From positions 230,253-294,252 of the forward strand of contig NZ_BMEY01000002.1 of the NCBI RefSeq assembly GCF_014637405.1: a stretch of 64,000 bases of DNA, in the 5' to 3' direction. The translations under genes and the position numbers were made by a program. This DNA is from Ornithinibacillus halotolerans (GTDB lineage Bacteria > Bacillota > Bacilli > Bacillales > Amphibacillaceae). A model generated the notes under the pieces. It made no database searches, was not told where the DNA came from, and worked only from the letters and a program-made list of their open reading frames with translations. Positions 52,255 to 60,409 of the stretch are shown piece after piece; position 1 is the first letter of the stretch; each line of letters starts with the position of its first letter.

Positions 52255-54005
52255 ATGAGGCAATTTAATGAAATAAAAAACAGGAACGAACTTGCGGACT
52301 TTCTTAAAGTCCCTAGAAAACAACTTAGTTATTTATTGTATAAAAAAGGCATAGATAATTTATATACCTCATTTGATATTCCCAAAAAAACTGGTGGCGT
52401 ACGTAAAATAAATGCACCGGTTGATGAACTAAAAGAAATTCAAAAAAACTAGCATACTCCTTATACAACCAAACAGAAAACATTCAAGGTAATCAAATTT
52501 CTCATGCTTTTGAAAAACATAAAAGTATTATTACAAATGCGAGAAGGCACAGAAATAAAAGGATAGTATATAATATAGATTTAGAGGATTTTTTTGAAAC
52601 TATACATTTTGGGCGTGTTAGAGGTTTTTTTAACAAGAATAGAAATTTTCAATTGCCCATAGAAGTAGCAACTGTTCTTGCACAAATATCATGTTTTAAA
52701 GGGAAACTCCCTCAAGGTTCTCCTAGTTCTCCAATAATATCTAACTTAATATGTCAGATATTAGACAATAGATTACTAAAAGTTGCAAAAAAATATAAAC
52801 TAGTGTATACACGCTATGCTGATGATTTAACTTTTTCAACTAATGATAATAAATTTTTGGATAACCAATTTAATTTTTATAAGGATTTATCAGAAGAAAT
52901 AAATCGCTCAGGGTTCAAAATTAACGAAAATAAAAATAGAATACAATATAAAGAATCGCGCCAGGTTGTAACTGGAATTGTTGTTAATAAGAAACTAAAT
53001 GTAAATAGAGATTACTACAAAGAAACTAGAGCTATGGCACATCAACTTTACAAAACTGGAAGCTTCGAAATAAGTGGTGAATCAGGTACAATTAATCAAT
53101 TAGAAGGTAGATTTGCTTTTATAAATCAATTAACTAGGTATAACAATGAATTAGATAATCAGAAACATGATTTCCATAATTTAAGTTCTAGGGAATATCA
53201 ATATCAAAAATTTCTATTTTACAAAACCTTCTATTATAACCCTAAGCCGGTAATTGTTACGGAAGGTAAAACAGATATACTGTATCTAAAAGCGGCCTTA
53301 AAAAATCTTTACGATGAATATCCTAAATTAATAACTAAAAATAATGATGGCACATTTAAGTACAATATCTCTTTTTTAAAGAGAACAAAAAGGTTAAAGC
53401 ACTTTTTAAACATAAACATGGATGGAGCATCTGCACTTACTAATATATATGACTTTTTCAGCAATAGAAATAATAAAAAGGCTCCAAATTATCTAAAGTA
53501 CTTTAAAAGTTTAAATAATTCATTACCAAAGAATCCAGTTATATTATTGTTTGATAATGAGCTAAACAATAACGAAAAACCGATATCGCATTTTTGTAGA
53601 AAGGTTGCGAAAATAGGTGATGAAAAAATTGAAGCTTTAAAAACTGAGTTCAAGGTAAATCTTACTGAAAATCTATACCTGTTAACTGTACCACTGATTG
53701 GAGAAAAGTCTGAATGTGAAATAGAAGATTTATTTGATGAAAGTACTCTTCTAGAAAGAATTGAAGGTAAGACATTTACAAAAGCAGCTAAGTATGATGT
53801 TACAAAATATTATGGGAAAGAAATATTCTCTAAGTATATTTTAAAAAATTATGCTGATGTTAACTTTAATGAATTTAGAGCAGTATTAGATAACATAAAC
53901 GATATTATAGACCAATATAATGTTGACTTTGTCACTGTAGGTGATAAAGCTAAAGAAGTACAATTAAAAAGAAGCGACATCGATAAGGTTCCAGTAGAAA
54001 TTTGA
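52255..54005 (+). CDS. Retron reverse transcriptase with C-terminal TOPRIM-like domain, split by a -1 frameshift
   Basis: ATG 52255 has AAGGGAGGGG upstream. The first frame stops at 52450-52452 after CAA AAA AAC; a -1 shift on A AAA AAC at 52443-52449 continues into the second frame to 54005, about 583 residues in all. Retron marks: region X TNARRHRNK (NAxxH), NIDLEDFFETI, LPQGSPSSPIISN, catalytic YTRYADDLTF and the VTG of RQVVTGIVVNKKLNVNRDYY. From about residue 330 follows PVIVTEGKTDILYLKAAL and later PVILLFDNELN, a TOPRIM-like pattern. Without a shift, or with an internal start at 52653, the N-terminal motifs are lost. Confidence 0.88.
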
Positions 54006-54164
54006 TCTTTTATAATTATAGTGAATTGAAGGGACATGGAGATGGTGAACTACCACCCGAATAATGGACAAAAGTAAAAAAGGACATTATTCGGGTTTTC
54101 CTATACCTATAAAGTGAAAATCCGTTTATAATTAAAAATAACTAGATGAGCGGAGGATTTTATA

Positions 54165-54593
54165 GTGGCTAAAAAACATTACTCAGAAAATGAAATTAAA
54201 CAACTAAAGCAAAACCCTAATATAGTTGATGTGAAAAAGAATCAAATAACCTATCTCCCTGAGTTTAAGGTAAGGGCTGTTAAAGATAATCTGGAAGGGA
54301 AAGCCCCTACTTTAATATTTTTAGAGAATGGTTTCGACCTTGATATTCTTGGAAAAGATATACCCAGGAAAAGGTTATACACTTGGCGAGAGATTTATGA
54401 TAAGTCAGGTGAACTAGGATTGTTAACCAACTATAGAGGCAGGAAGGAATCTAGTAAAAATTCTAAAGAACTTTCTATTGAAGAACAGCTTAAAAAGGCT
54501 GAAGCAAAGATAAAGTTCTTAGAAATGGAAAATGAATTTTTAAAAAAGCTAGAAGAGATGGAAAGGATGGCGATGAAAAAGAAACGAAACTAA
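54165..54593 (+). CDS. IS3-family transposase OrfA
   Basis: 142 residues, GTG start. Two helix-turn-helix-like segments (SENEIKQLKQNPNIVDVKKN; TLIFLENGFDLDILGKDIPR) for end binding, then a leucine-zipper-like C-terminus (EEQLKKAEAKIKFLEMENEF). It ends in MKKKRN, where AAAAAG allows a -1 shift into orfB to make the OrfAB transposase. Confidence 0.9.
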   Translation: MAKKHYSENEIKQLKQNPNIVDVKKNQITYLPEFKVRAVKDNLEGKAPTLIFLENGFDLDILGKDIPRKRLYTWREIYDKSGELGLLTNYRGRKESSKNSKELSIEEQLKKAEAKIKFLEMENEFLKKLEEMERMAMKKKRN

Positions 54594-55492
54594 CACCAGG
54601 CGAAAGATATCAACTAATCCATGAAACCATTCAACGTAATAATTTAAAGCGTGTATGTACTTATTTATGTGAACTTGCAGGTGTATGCAGAAGTGGTTAT
54701 TATGCTTGGTTGGATGCGAAAGAACTCCGAGATTCACGAGAAAAAGAAGATGAATTATATACGGAATTAATTTCATACATCTTTCACCAAAAAAATCAAA
54801 AAACAGGCGTATTACAAATAAAAATGATCATGGAAAATGATTATTGTATCTGTATGAACCATAAAAAGATAAGAAGGTTAATGCGTAAGTATAATCTAGT
54901 AACAAAAGTGAGAAGAGCGAATCCTTATAAAAAAATGATAAAAGCAACACAAGAGCATCGCACATTACCAAACCTATTAAATCGCCAATTTGATCAAGAA
55001 GAACCAAATAAAGTACTATTGACAGATATAACTTATTTATATTATGAAAATGGGCAAAAAGCATACTTATCATGTGTTAAAGACGGGTGTACAAAGGAAA
55101 TTATTGCACACTATTTATCTACTAATCTAGAAATGAGTATTGTTTATAAAACACTAGAACACCTAGCTCTAAATAGCGGTATTATCCAACCAAATACTAT
55201 CTTACATTCAGATCAGGGGGTCCACTACACAAATCCAGAGTTTCAAAAGAAAGCGAAAGAATTGAAGTTAACACAATCCATGTCACGCAAGGGAAATTGT
55301 TGGGATAATGCCCCTATGGAATCATTTTTTGGACACTTTAAAGATGAAGTAGAGTATAAGCATTGTAAGAATTTTAATGAATTAAAACAAGTTGTGGATT
55401 CTTATATTGATGAATACAATAACCGACGATATCAATGGGGGTTAAAGAAAATGACTCCGGTACAATACCGGAATCATTTACTAGCTGCATAA
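54572..55492 (+). CDS. IS3-family transposase OrfB (DDE domain, made by -1 frameshift)
   Basis: About 307 codons in the -1 frame relative to orfA, beginning DEKETKLTPGERYQLIHETI. It has an HTH_21-like segment, then the rve integrase core: first Asp in LLTDITYLYYENGQ, second in LHSDQGVHYTNPEFQ, Glu in NAPMESFFGHFKDE. The C-terminal YNNRRYQWGLKKMTPVQYRN is typical of IS3 members. Independent initiation (TTG 54710) would remove the N-terminal part, so production as OrfAB is more likely. Intact, so the element may be active. Confidence 0.9.
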   Translation, partial: DEKETKLTPGERYQLIHETIQRNNLKRVCTYLCELAGVCRSGYYAWLDAKELRDSREKEDELYTELISYIFHQKNQKTGVLQIKMIMENDYCICMNHKKIRRLMRKYNLVTKVRRANPYKKMIKATQEHRTLPNLLNRQFDQEEPNKVLLTDITYLYYENGQKAYLSCVKDGCTKEIIAHYLSTNLEMSIVYKTLEHLALNSGIIQPNTILHSDQGVHYTNPEFQKKAKELKLTQSMSRKGNCWDNAPMESFFGHFKDEVEYKHCKNFNELKQVVDSYIDEYNNRRYQWGLKKMTPVQYRNHLLAA

Positions 55493-55799
55493 GTGTCCCT
55501 TTTTTATACTGTCTATTTTTAGGGTAGCAGTTCATGGATACCATGTCCCATTTCTAGTATATAATAAAATTTAAATTCGTTTTCTAGTTTAGGGAATTTT
55601 ACAAAATTATGGTTAAGAAGAAAAATCAAATATACTAAATACTTTATTTTTGAGTACAGATTTATTTTTTACATTAAAACTTGCGGATTTCCAGCTGCGT
55701 TTCCTGTGTGCTTAAGACCTCTTCAAGTTCATTACCTTTCAAAGTGTCAGTGCAGTACTCCCGCTAATTATTAACCCCAAACCCCCCCACTCCCAAACC

Positions 55800-56273
55800 T
55801 CACCCAATCATCTTCCCAAATCTCCTCACACAAATTGCTGTACGGCTCATCTGTTTTTCTAACACAAAAGTAGAGACGTCAACTTCCACTTCTTTTTCAT
55901 TTATAAATGTAATAATTGATTTCCTCATGGGATTAGTTGTAGCAGTTTTTATATTTCTAATATGGTGGTAAAAAATCCAGGCACAGTTATAATTTTCAGG
56001 GGAGTATGTCGGGAAGGTGAATAAGTTTTGCTTCGGATCGATTGAAATGGGGACCTTACGTTTGTAACCAAATTCGTGAACGACAGCCTCTCTCCGACCT
56101 TCATAAGATGAAAAATAATAGAGGCAACTGAATTTGATGATTTCAAGTGGAGTCTGGGTGATATAGAGCGTTCGGTCTTGCTCGTACACAATTGTGTAGT
56201 AATCGGTATGTTTTGCTGGGAGTAATGCAAGGGTGTGATTGTTAACTTGGTAGGATGATAGAATTTCCTTCAT
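55800..56273 (-). CDS. comK: ComK competence transcription factor
   Basis: 157 residues, ATG 56273 (AAGGAGA upstream). ComK activates DNA-uptake genes and its own promoter. Matches in order: SCLYYFSSYEGRREAVVHEF, GYKRKVPISIDPKQNLFTFP, TYSPENYNCAWIFYHHI and TAICVRRFGK. B. subtilis ComK is about 190 residues; this is shorter at the C-terminus, where the MecA-sensitive tail lies, so its degradation control may differ. Located in the accessory region beside an XRE-type gene on the same strand. Confidence 0.9.
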   Translation of the reverse strand: MKEILSSYQVNNHTLALLPAKHTDYYTIVYEQDRTLYITQTPLEIIKFSCLYYFSSYEGRREAVVHEFGYKRKVPISIDPKQNLFTFPTYSPENYNCAWIFYHHIRNIKTATTNPMRKSIITFINEKEVEVDVSTFVLEKQMSRTAICVRRFGKMIG

Positions 56274-56375
56274 CGTTATATTCTCCTTTGTAGTATTTTC
56301 GTGGATGGAATTGCAGAGGAATTTGCTCGCGCGTAGTATTAGGAGGTATTCATTCTGAGAGAAAGTGAGAATATA

Positions 56376-56636
56376 TTATTTTTGGTCTAAGTCTAGATGA
56401 TGTGTTTCTTTTTCAACCTTATCGAAAATTGCAGTTAGATCGAAGGGAACAATTCTCCTAATTTTATATAATGTAAAGCTTGAGGGAATAGATTCACCAC
56501 GTTCAATTCTCTCTAACGTGCTCCTATCTATACCAGCAATTAAAGCTAATTTTAATATAGAAAATCCTGCCTTTTCTCTAGCTGCTCGGATAGTACTTCC
56601 AAGAATACGACCGAATACTTCTTCAATTTCTTTCAT
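56376..56636 (-). CDS. XRE-family helix-turn-helix protein
   Basis: 86 residues from ATG 56636 (AGAGG nine bases upstream; a nearer ATG at 56645 touches that site). The HTH is clear: TIRAAREKAGFSILKLALIA, GIDRSTLERIERGESIPSSF. No other domain; a repressor-type DNA-binding protein. Same strand as comK, 100 bases upstream of it, so it could regulate or be cotranscribed with it. Confidence 0.87.
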   Translation of the reverse strand: MKEIEEVFGRILGSTIRAAREKAGFSILKLALIAGIDRSTLERIERGESIPSSFTLYKIRRIVPFDLTAIFDKVEKETHHLDLDQK

Positions 56637-56684
56637 GCAATTCATCCTCTCAAGGCTATTATCTTAAGAGAATGAATGTCTCGC

Positions 56685-56702
56685 TACGGCGTCGACGCCG
56701 TA
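56685..56702. promoter_or_regulatory. Perfect 18-bp palindrome upstream of the XRE gene
   Basis: TACGGCGTCGACGCCGTA equals its own complement. GC-rich in AT-rich surroundings and 49 bases upstream of the XRE start, so a plausible operator. Confidence 0.5.
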
Positions 56703-56892
56703 TTTTGGGGAAGTTGAATAAATAATTAAATAAAATAAGCTAAATCTATTATGCAAAAGACAATTCCCTATTTAATTTAATAGTTTCAACTTCATTCGCC
56801 ATATTTTTAAATTGTAGAAAATATAAAGCTTGAGAAAAACTTTTGATAAATGCAAGGTACTAGTCAAAATTTCTACCAAACTTCAAGTTCCT

Positions 56893-56926
56893 CTGGAGAA
56901 ACGTTACATTTCTCCAGGTTTTTTTT
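56893..56926 (+). terminator. Intrinsic terminator in the sigma-factor leader
   Basis: CTGGAGAAA pairs with TTTCTCCAG across CGTTACA, followed by GG and eight T. The only upstream gene is on the other strand, so it lies in a leader of the sigma-factor gene and could act as an attenuator. Confidence 0.8.
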
Positions 56927-57028
56927 GTTTTCCTTAGAGGAAAATGGAATTTTGGTTGGCCAAACGTTAAATTGTGTTTCTGCACGTTTATTTCCATTTG
57001 TCTATGATTTAGATGGAAAAGAAAGGAG

Positions 57029-57592
57029 GTGGCAAGGAACGAAGAGAAGAAGTTTACCTTCGAGGAGGTGTTCCAACAGAACGAAAGAAGAATTCATTAT
57101 CATATCCACAAGTTAGGGATAAGAGATCCACATCGGGAATTTTACGTGGAAGGAATTTATGCGTTATGGACGGCGTATAAGAAATTCGACCCCAATAAAG
57201 GTCCCATGTCCACGTACTTCAACTTCACGATTCGTAATCGTCTCATCGATATGATTCGTAAAGAGCAGCGGGAACAGCGATTGAAAGAGAAGTTGATGGC
57301 GGATGCAGAGATAACCGGGTCATCTGGTAATCACTATGTAGGGAAGACGCTCGGGAAAAAGCATGATCTATTAGATAATCGGGGAAGTGAGATGGATGAA
57401 GTAGAACTGTCCGAGTTACTAGATATCATCTCATCCGTATTAACAACGAAACAGATGAAATGGTTCATCGGTCGTTATGTGCACGGGTTGAAATTAAGTG
57501 AAATTGCCGAACAAGAAGGGGTAACTGTAGATACCGTGAAAGGATGGGCCAAACAAGCCAGAAAGAAATTAAGGGGGACAGTCCCTCTGTGA
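57029..57592 (+). CDS. Sigma-70 family RNA polymerase sigma factor
   Basis: 187 residues. Region 2 (about 8-80): FTFEEVFQQNERRIHYHIHK, YALWTAYKKFDPNKGPMSTY and FNFTIRNRLIDMIRKEQRE. Region 4 (about 135-180): LTTKQMKWFIGRYVHGLKLS, EIAEQEGVTVDTVKGWAKQA. The only in-frame start before region 2 is GTG 57029, but AAAGGAGG overlaps it with no spacing, which is unusual; another initiation mechanism or a start inside is possible. The last residues (GTVPL) and stop codon are supplied by a class B repeat. The DnaD-like gene follows. Directs a small alternative regulon, unknown. Confidence 0.85.
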   Translation: MARNEEKKFTFEEVFQQNERRIHYHIHKLGIRDPHREFYVEGIYALWTAYKKFDPNKGPMSTYFNFTIRNRLIDMIRKEQREQRLKEKLMADAEITGSSGNHYVGKTLGKKHDLLDNRGSEMDEVELSELLDIISSVLTTKQMKWFIGRYVHGLKLSEIAEQEGVTVDTVKGWAKQARKKLRGTVPL

Positions 57593-57616
57593 GTTGCTTC
57601 ACAGAGGGACTGACCC
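57573..57616. repeat. Class B hairpin overlapping the sigma gene end
   Basis: GGGGGACAGTCCCTCTGTGA, a short loop, then TCACAGAGGGACTGACCC. It holds the sigma stop codon (TGA at 57590) and matches the class B unit at 17310 with one mismatch near the right end. Confidence 0.85.
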
Positions 57617-57644
57617 TACAAACAAAGAAAGGGAGTTGGAAGCG

Positions 57645-58553
57645 ATGAATTATATTAAAGAAATCAATGCATTTTATGACTTAATGGAGTTAGAGCCACT
57701 ATCGGCTTCTGGAGTGAGTTTATGGCATACGTTACTACATATTAACAACAAGGCAAGATGGGCAATGGAGTTTACCGTGTCCAGCACCGTGCTGAAATTG
57801 AAGAGTGGTTTATCGGAGAGCTCGTTTCAGCGGGCGAGGAAAGAGTTGGTGAAGCGGAACTTGATCGAATACCGCTCACGTGGGAAAAATCTTGCCCCAG
57901 CCTATCGAATGACACGACTACAGATTGGCTATATGGAAAGTGGGAATATGATGGTGGTGGAGTATGAGGAAGAAAGCAGTCAGCAGCAAGGGCAAGAGGA
58001 TGTGGTAGGTCATCATGTGGAGGGGCAAAAGGAGGGGGAAGTGAAGGGGCAAGCGAGTGATAAGGCGGAGGGGCAGACGGATGCGAGCGTGGAGGTATTA
58101 AATAAACAAAAAGAAACGATACAAAAGGATACACAACAACCTACTGATGCGGTCGTTTTTTACCAAAATAACTTTGGTGTGGTTAGTCCGTTTGTGTCGG
58201 AGGATATTCTTGCTTGGATAGCCGATGTGGGGGAAGAGCTCGTGATAGAGGCAATGAAACGAGCGCTGGAACGAGGGAAGAGTAACTGGGGATACGTGAA
58301 ACAAATTTTACGGTCTTGGGTGCAGAAAAATATCCGAACGGTGGAAGCGGCAAGAGCGGAGATTGTAGCTTCGGTGAGAAAGCGTGATTCGGGGAGACAG
58401 GCTTTTTCACGTGAGGTGGTGCCGGAGTGGTTTTTAGAGCGGAAGAAGCGGAAGCAGGAGGACGTGGAGAAGAGTGTGGTATCTCAGAGTGATGAGGAGC
58501 ACGAGGATGTAGCGGTGATGTTGGAGCGGTATTTGAGTGGGGCAGGGACATGA
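57645..58553 (+). CDS. DnaD-like replication protein
   Basis: 302 residues from ATG 57645 (AAAGGGAG nine bases upstream); the frame extends 17 codons into the class B repeat. N-terminal winged helix (MNYIKEINAFYDLMELEPLS ... PAYRMTRL region) and, after a Gln/Glu/Gly-rich linker, a C-terminal DnaD domain: YQNNFGVVSPFVSEDILAWI, then ERGKSNWGYVKQILRSWVQK. Such proteins load helicase or remodel DNA in phage and plasmid replication. No replication origin or terminase is nearby, so a whole prophage is not supported. It ends in GTGAGGGACAGG-like repeat sequence. Confidence 0.88.
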   Translation: MNYIKEINAFYDLMELEPLSASGVSLWHTLLHINNKARWAMEFTVSSTVLKLKSGLSESSFQRARKELVKRNLIEYRSRGKNLAPAYRMTRLQIGYMESGNMMVVEYEEESSQQQGQEDVVGHHVEGQKEGEVKGQASDKAEGQTDASVEVLNKQKETIQKDTQQPTDAVVFYQNNFGVVSPFVSEDILAWIADVGEELVIEAMKRALERGKSNWGYVKQILRSWVQKNIRTVEAARAEIVASVRKRDSGRQAFSREVVPEWFLERKKRKQEDVEKSVVSQSDEEHEDVAVMLERYLSGAGT

Positions 58554-58831
58554 GGGACAGGCCCCTTCTACTGGACAATGGGCCACGAAATCTGTTCTGG
58601 TGTCTCCAGAACGCCATTAGACAAGCGTTTATCATTATTTGACCAAACAATATTCTAAAACTTTTGACAGTTATGTTATAATATATAAGACTTTTGTACT
58701 AGCTAGATAATATAGTATTTAGCGGAAATTCAAATAGAGAGACCTAAATGCTCTTTATGCTAGATATAATTAGTATTATTAATCAAATCGAGGTTTTTAT
58801 AGAAACATATATTAGTAGGGGAGAGACCTAA

Positions 58832-60124
58832 ATGACCAGAGTCAGGCTACTATATTTATACATAATCGTAGGAATCATCATGACGATATCACTATACTTA
58901 AGTCTGCAAATTTACCCGATTGAAAATACTGCAGATAAAGTTATTTTTATTGTTACGGTCGTGTCCATCGTTATTTCATTCTTTGCATTTATCATTGCAA
59001 TGAATACATATGTTTCTATTGATAGTGTAAATCGAGTCACACAAATGAATGGTAGTGTACTAGAGAATGAGGATTACGTAACATCAATGATTGGTTTATT
59101 GGATGAATACGACATGGCAGATCCCAAGGAAGCTAGAGATGCTATCTTCGATGAATTAGAAAAAAGGTTTACGAAAGAGTCAAAGACAGCATTAGAATTT
59201 GCAAATAATCTACAGTACTTTATAGACGTCATTGTATTCTTCCCAGCGTTTTTCACGAATGAGGATAGAGATTCTAATGTTAAAGAAATGAAAAAGCTGC
59301 TTAATACGATAGAAAAAAAGAAACAGTCACTGATGGCGATCAGTTCTGGTAATTTGACACTTATCGAAGAAACGGTAAAGCTAATTGTTAGTGTCATGGA
59401 ATATCAAAATTTAGTAAGTGCTCATAACTATAATGTGGAGTCCTCGATATTAAAAGTAAGAGGGAATATGTTGAAAAACAGTGTTACCCAAACAGTCTAT
59501 TTTAATTACTTAGGTCTCTACTATAATAAAAAGGCTATGTCACTTTTAAGGAAGAGTCTGAAATTGGAAAACGAAGATTTATTATCAATCAAAGGTTTAA
59601 TCCTTCTTAATCAGAATATAGACAAGTTGATGGAAGAAGATCTAGAACTATTATCCATTTACTTAAATGAATCCAAAAAACACTTTCAGATTGCCCTTGA
59701 AAAGAGTAACCAAGACGTCATGTGGGAAGGATTTATTCGATATAATGAAGCGAGAACAACCTTTTATTTAGAAACGATTTTCCCTACCAATGAAGAAATT
59801 CAGTGGAAGAAAATGATGGATAAAGCTATTGTAGCTCGTAAAAAGATGAATTTAATTATTAAAGATACCATAAAAAATAACAACGTTTCCTTTTTACAAG
59901 AACATTTTCTGTATCAAGAATACATAGCAAGATTGGTTAAGTTTAACCTGTTGTTAGCCATGCAAGAGGATATAACAGATACGAGAGGTAATGTTAAATA
60001 CCCTGTGTCTGAATATAAGAAGTTACTGGAGGAAGAGTTTATTAAGGAGCCTTATGATGGTCCTTTTGGGAAGGTAAGGGATTATAAGGTGGAGGCTAGG
60101 GAGTATTTGGTAGATTGGGAGTAG
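58832..60124 (+). CDS. Hypothetical membrane-anchored protein
   Basis: 430 residues, ATG with AGGGGAGAG upstream. Two membrane spans (about 5-27 and 38-62), then about 360 residues of predicted alpha-helix with no recognised domain. Conserved-looking stretch FANNLQYFIDVIVFFPAFF. Its last 125 codons and downstream terminator are duplicated at 61676. Function unknown; such two-span helical proteins occur in phage-defence settings but I see no motif to claim it. Confidence 0.75.
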   Translation: MTRVRLLYLYIIVGIIMTISLYLSLQIYPIENTADKVIFIVTVVSIVISFFAFIIAMNTYVSIDSVNRVTQMNGSVLENEDYVTSMIGLLDEYDMADPKEARDAIFDELEKRFTKESKTALEFANNLQYFIDVIVFFPAFFTNEDRDSNVKEMKKLLNTIEKKKQSLMAISSGNLTLIEETVKLIVSVMEYQNLVSAHNYNVESSILKVRGNMLKNSVTQTVYFNYLGLYYNKKAMSLLRKSLKLENEDLLSIKGLILLNQNIDKLMEEDLELLSIYLNESKKHFQIALEKSNQDVMWEGFIRYNEARTTFYLETIFPTNEEIQWKKMMDKAIVARKKMNLIIKDTIKNNNVSFLQEHFLYQEYIARLVKFNLLLAMQEDITDTRGNVKYPVSEYKKLLEEEFIKEPYDGPFGKVRDYKVEAREYLVDWE

Positions 60125-60166
60125 GGTAGCAGTTTTTTAGGAAAATATAAAGATAAGAGTTTGGAG

Positions 60167-60192
60167 CACTAGCTTGGGCTGGTGTTTTTTTA
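60167..60192 (+). terminator. Terminator after the membrane protein gene
   Basis: CACTAGC pairs with GCTGGTG around TTGG, followed by six T. The same hairpin recurs at 62099. Confidence 0.75.
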
Positions 60193-60409
60193 TAAGCAAT
60201 AGCTAGTATTAGATTAGAGTCAGAACGATGTCGAAAACTGTCACAAATTTTAATAATAATGTAAACTATTAATCAACTGAGACAAAATCTCTATGACAAA
60301 TTATCTATTAAGATAGGTTCCTAGTTTAAAAGAAATATTATGATGTCGATCAGAGTGCCGATTCTGTGGATACTTTATTGTAGAGAAAATAACAAAAAGA
60401 GGTGCAGGA

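Larger units (their letters stand above)
54046..55534 (+). mobile_element. IS3-family insertion sequence, intact
   Basis: Terminal inverted repeats TGAACTACCACCC (left, 54046) and GGGTAGCAGTTCA (right, ending 55534), 11 of 13 matching. A 3-bp target duplication TGG (54043-54045 and 55535-55537) flanks it. Two overlapping frames (orfA, orfB) have an AAAAAG slippery stretch at 54576-54581 and an intact DDE triad. Length 1489 bp. The target was a class C hairpin: GGGACATGGAGA on the left and ATACCATGTCCC on the right. Confidence 0.93.

Noticed and set aside
57772..58134. Reverse-strand Pro/Ser-rich frame
   Set aside because: Complement of the Glu/Gly-rich linker of the DnaD-like gene; no ribosome binding site.
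45500..58600. Complete prophage or ICE
   Set aside because: DnaD-like, sigma factor and GIY-YIG-like genes are suggestive, but there is no integrase, terminase, capsid, portal, relaxase or att site.
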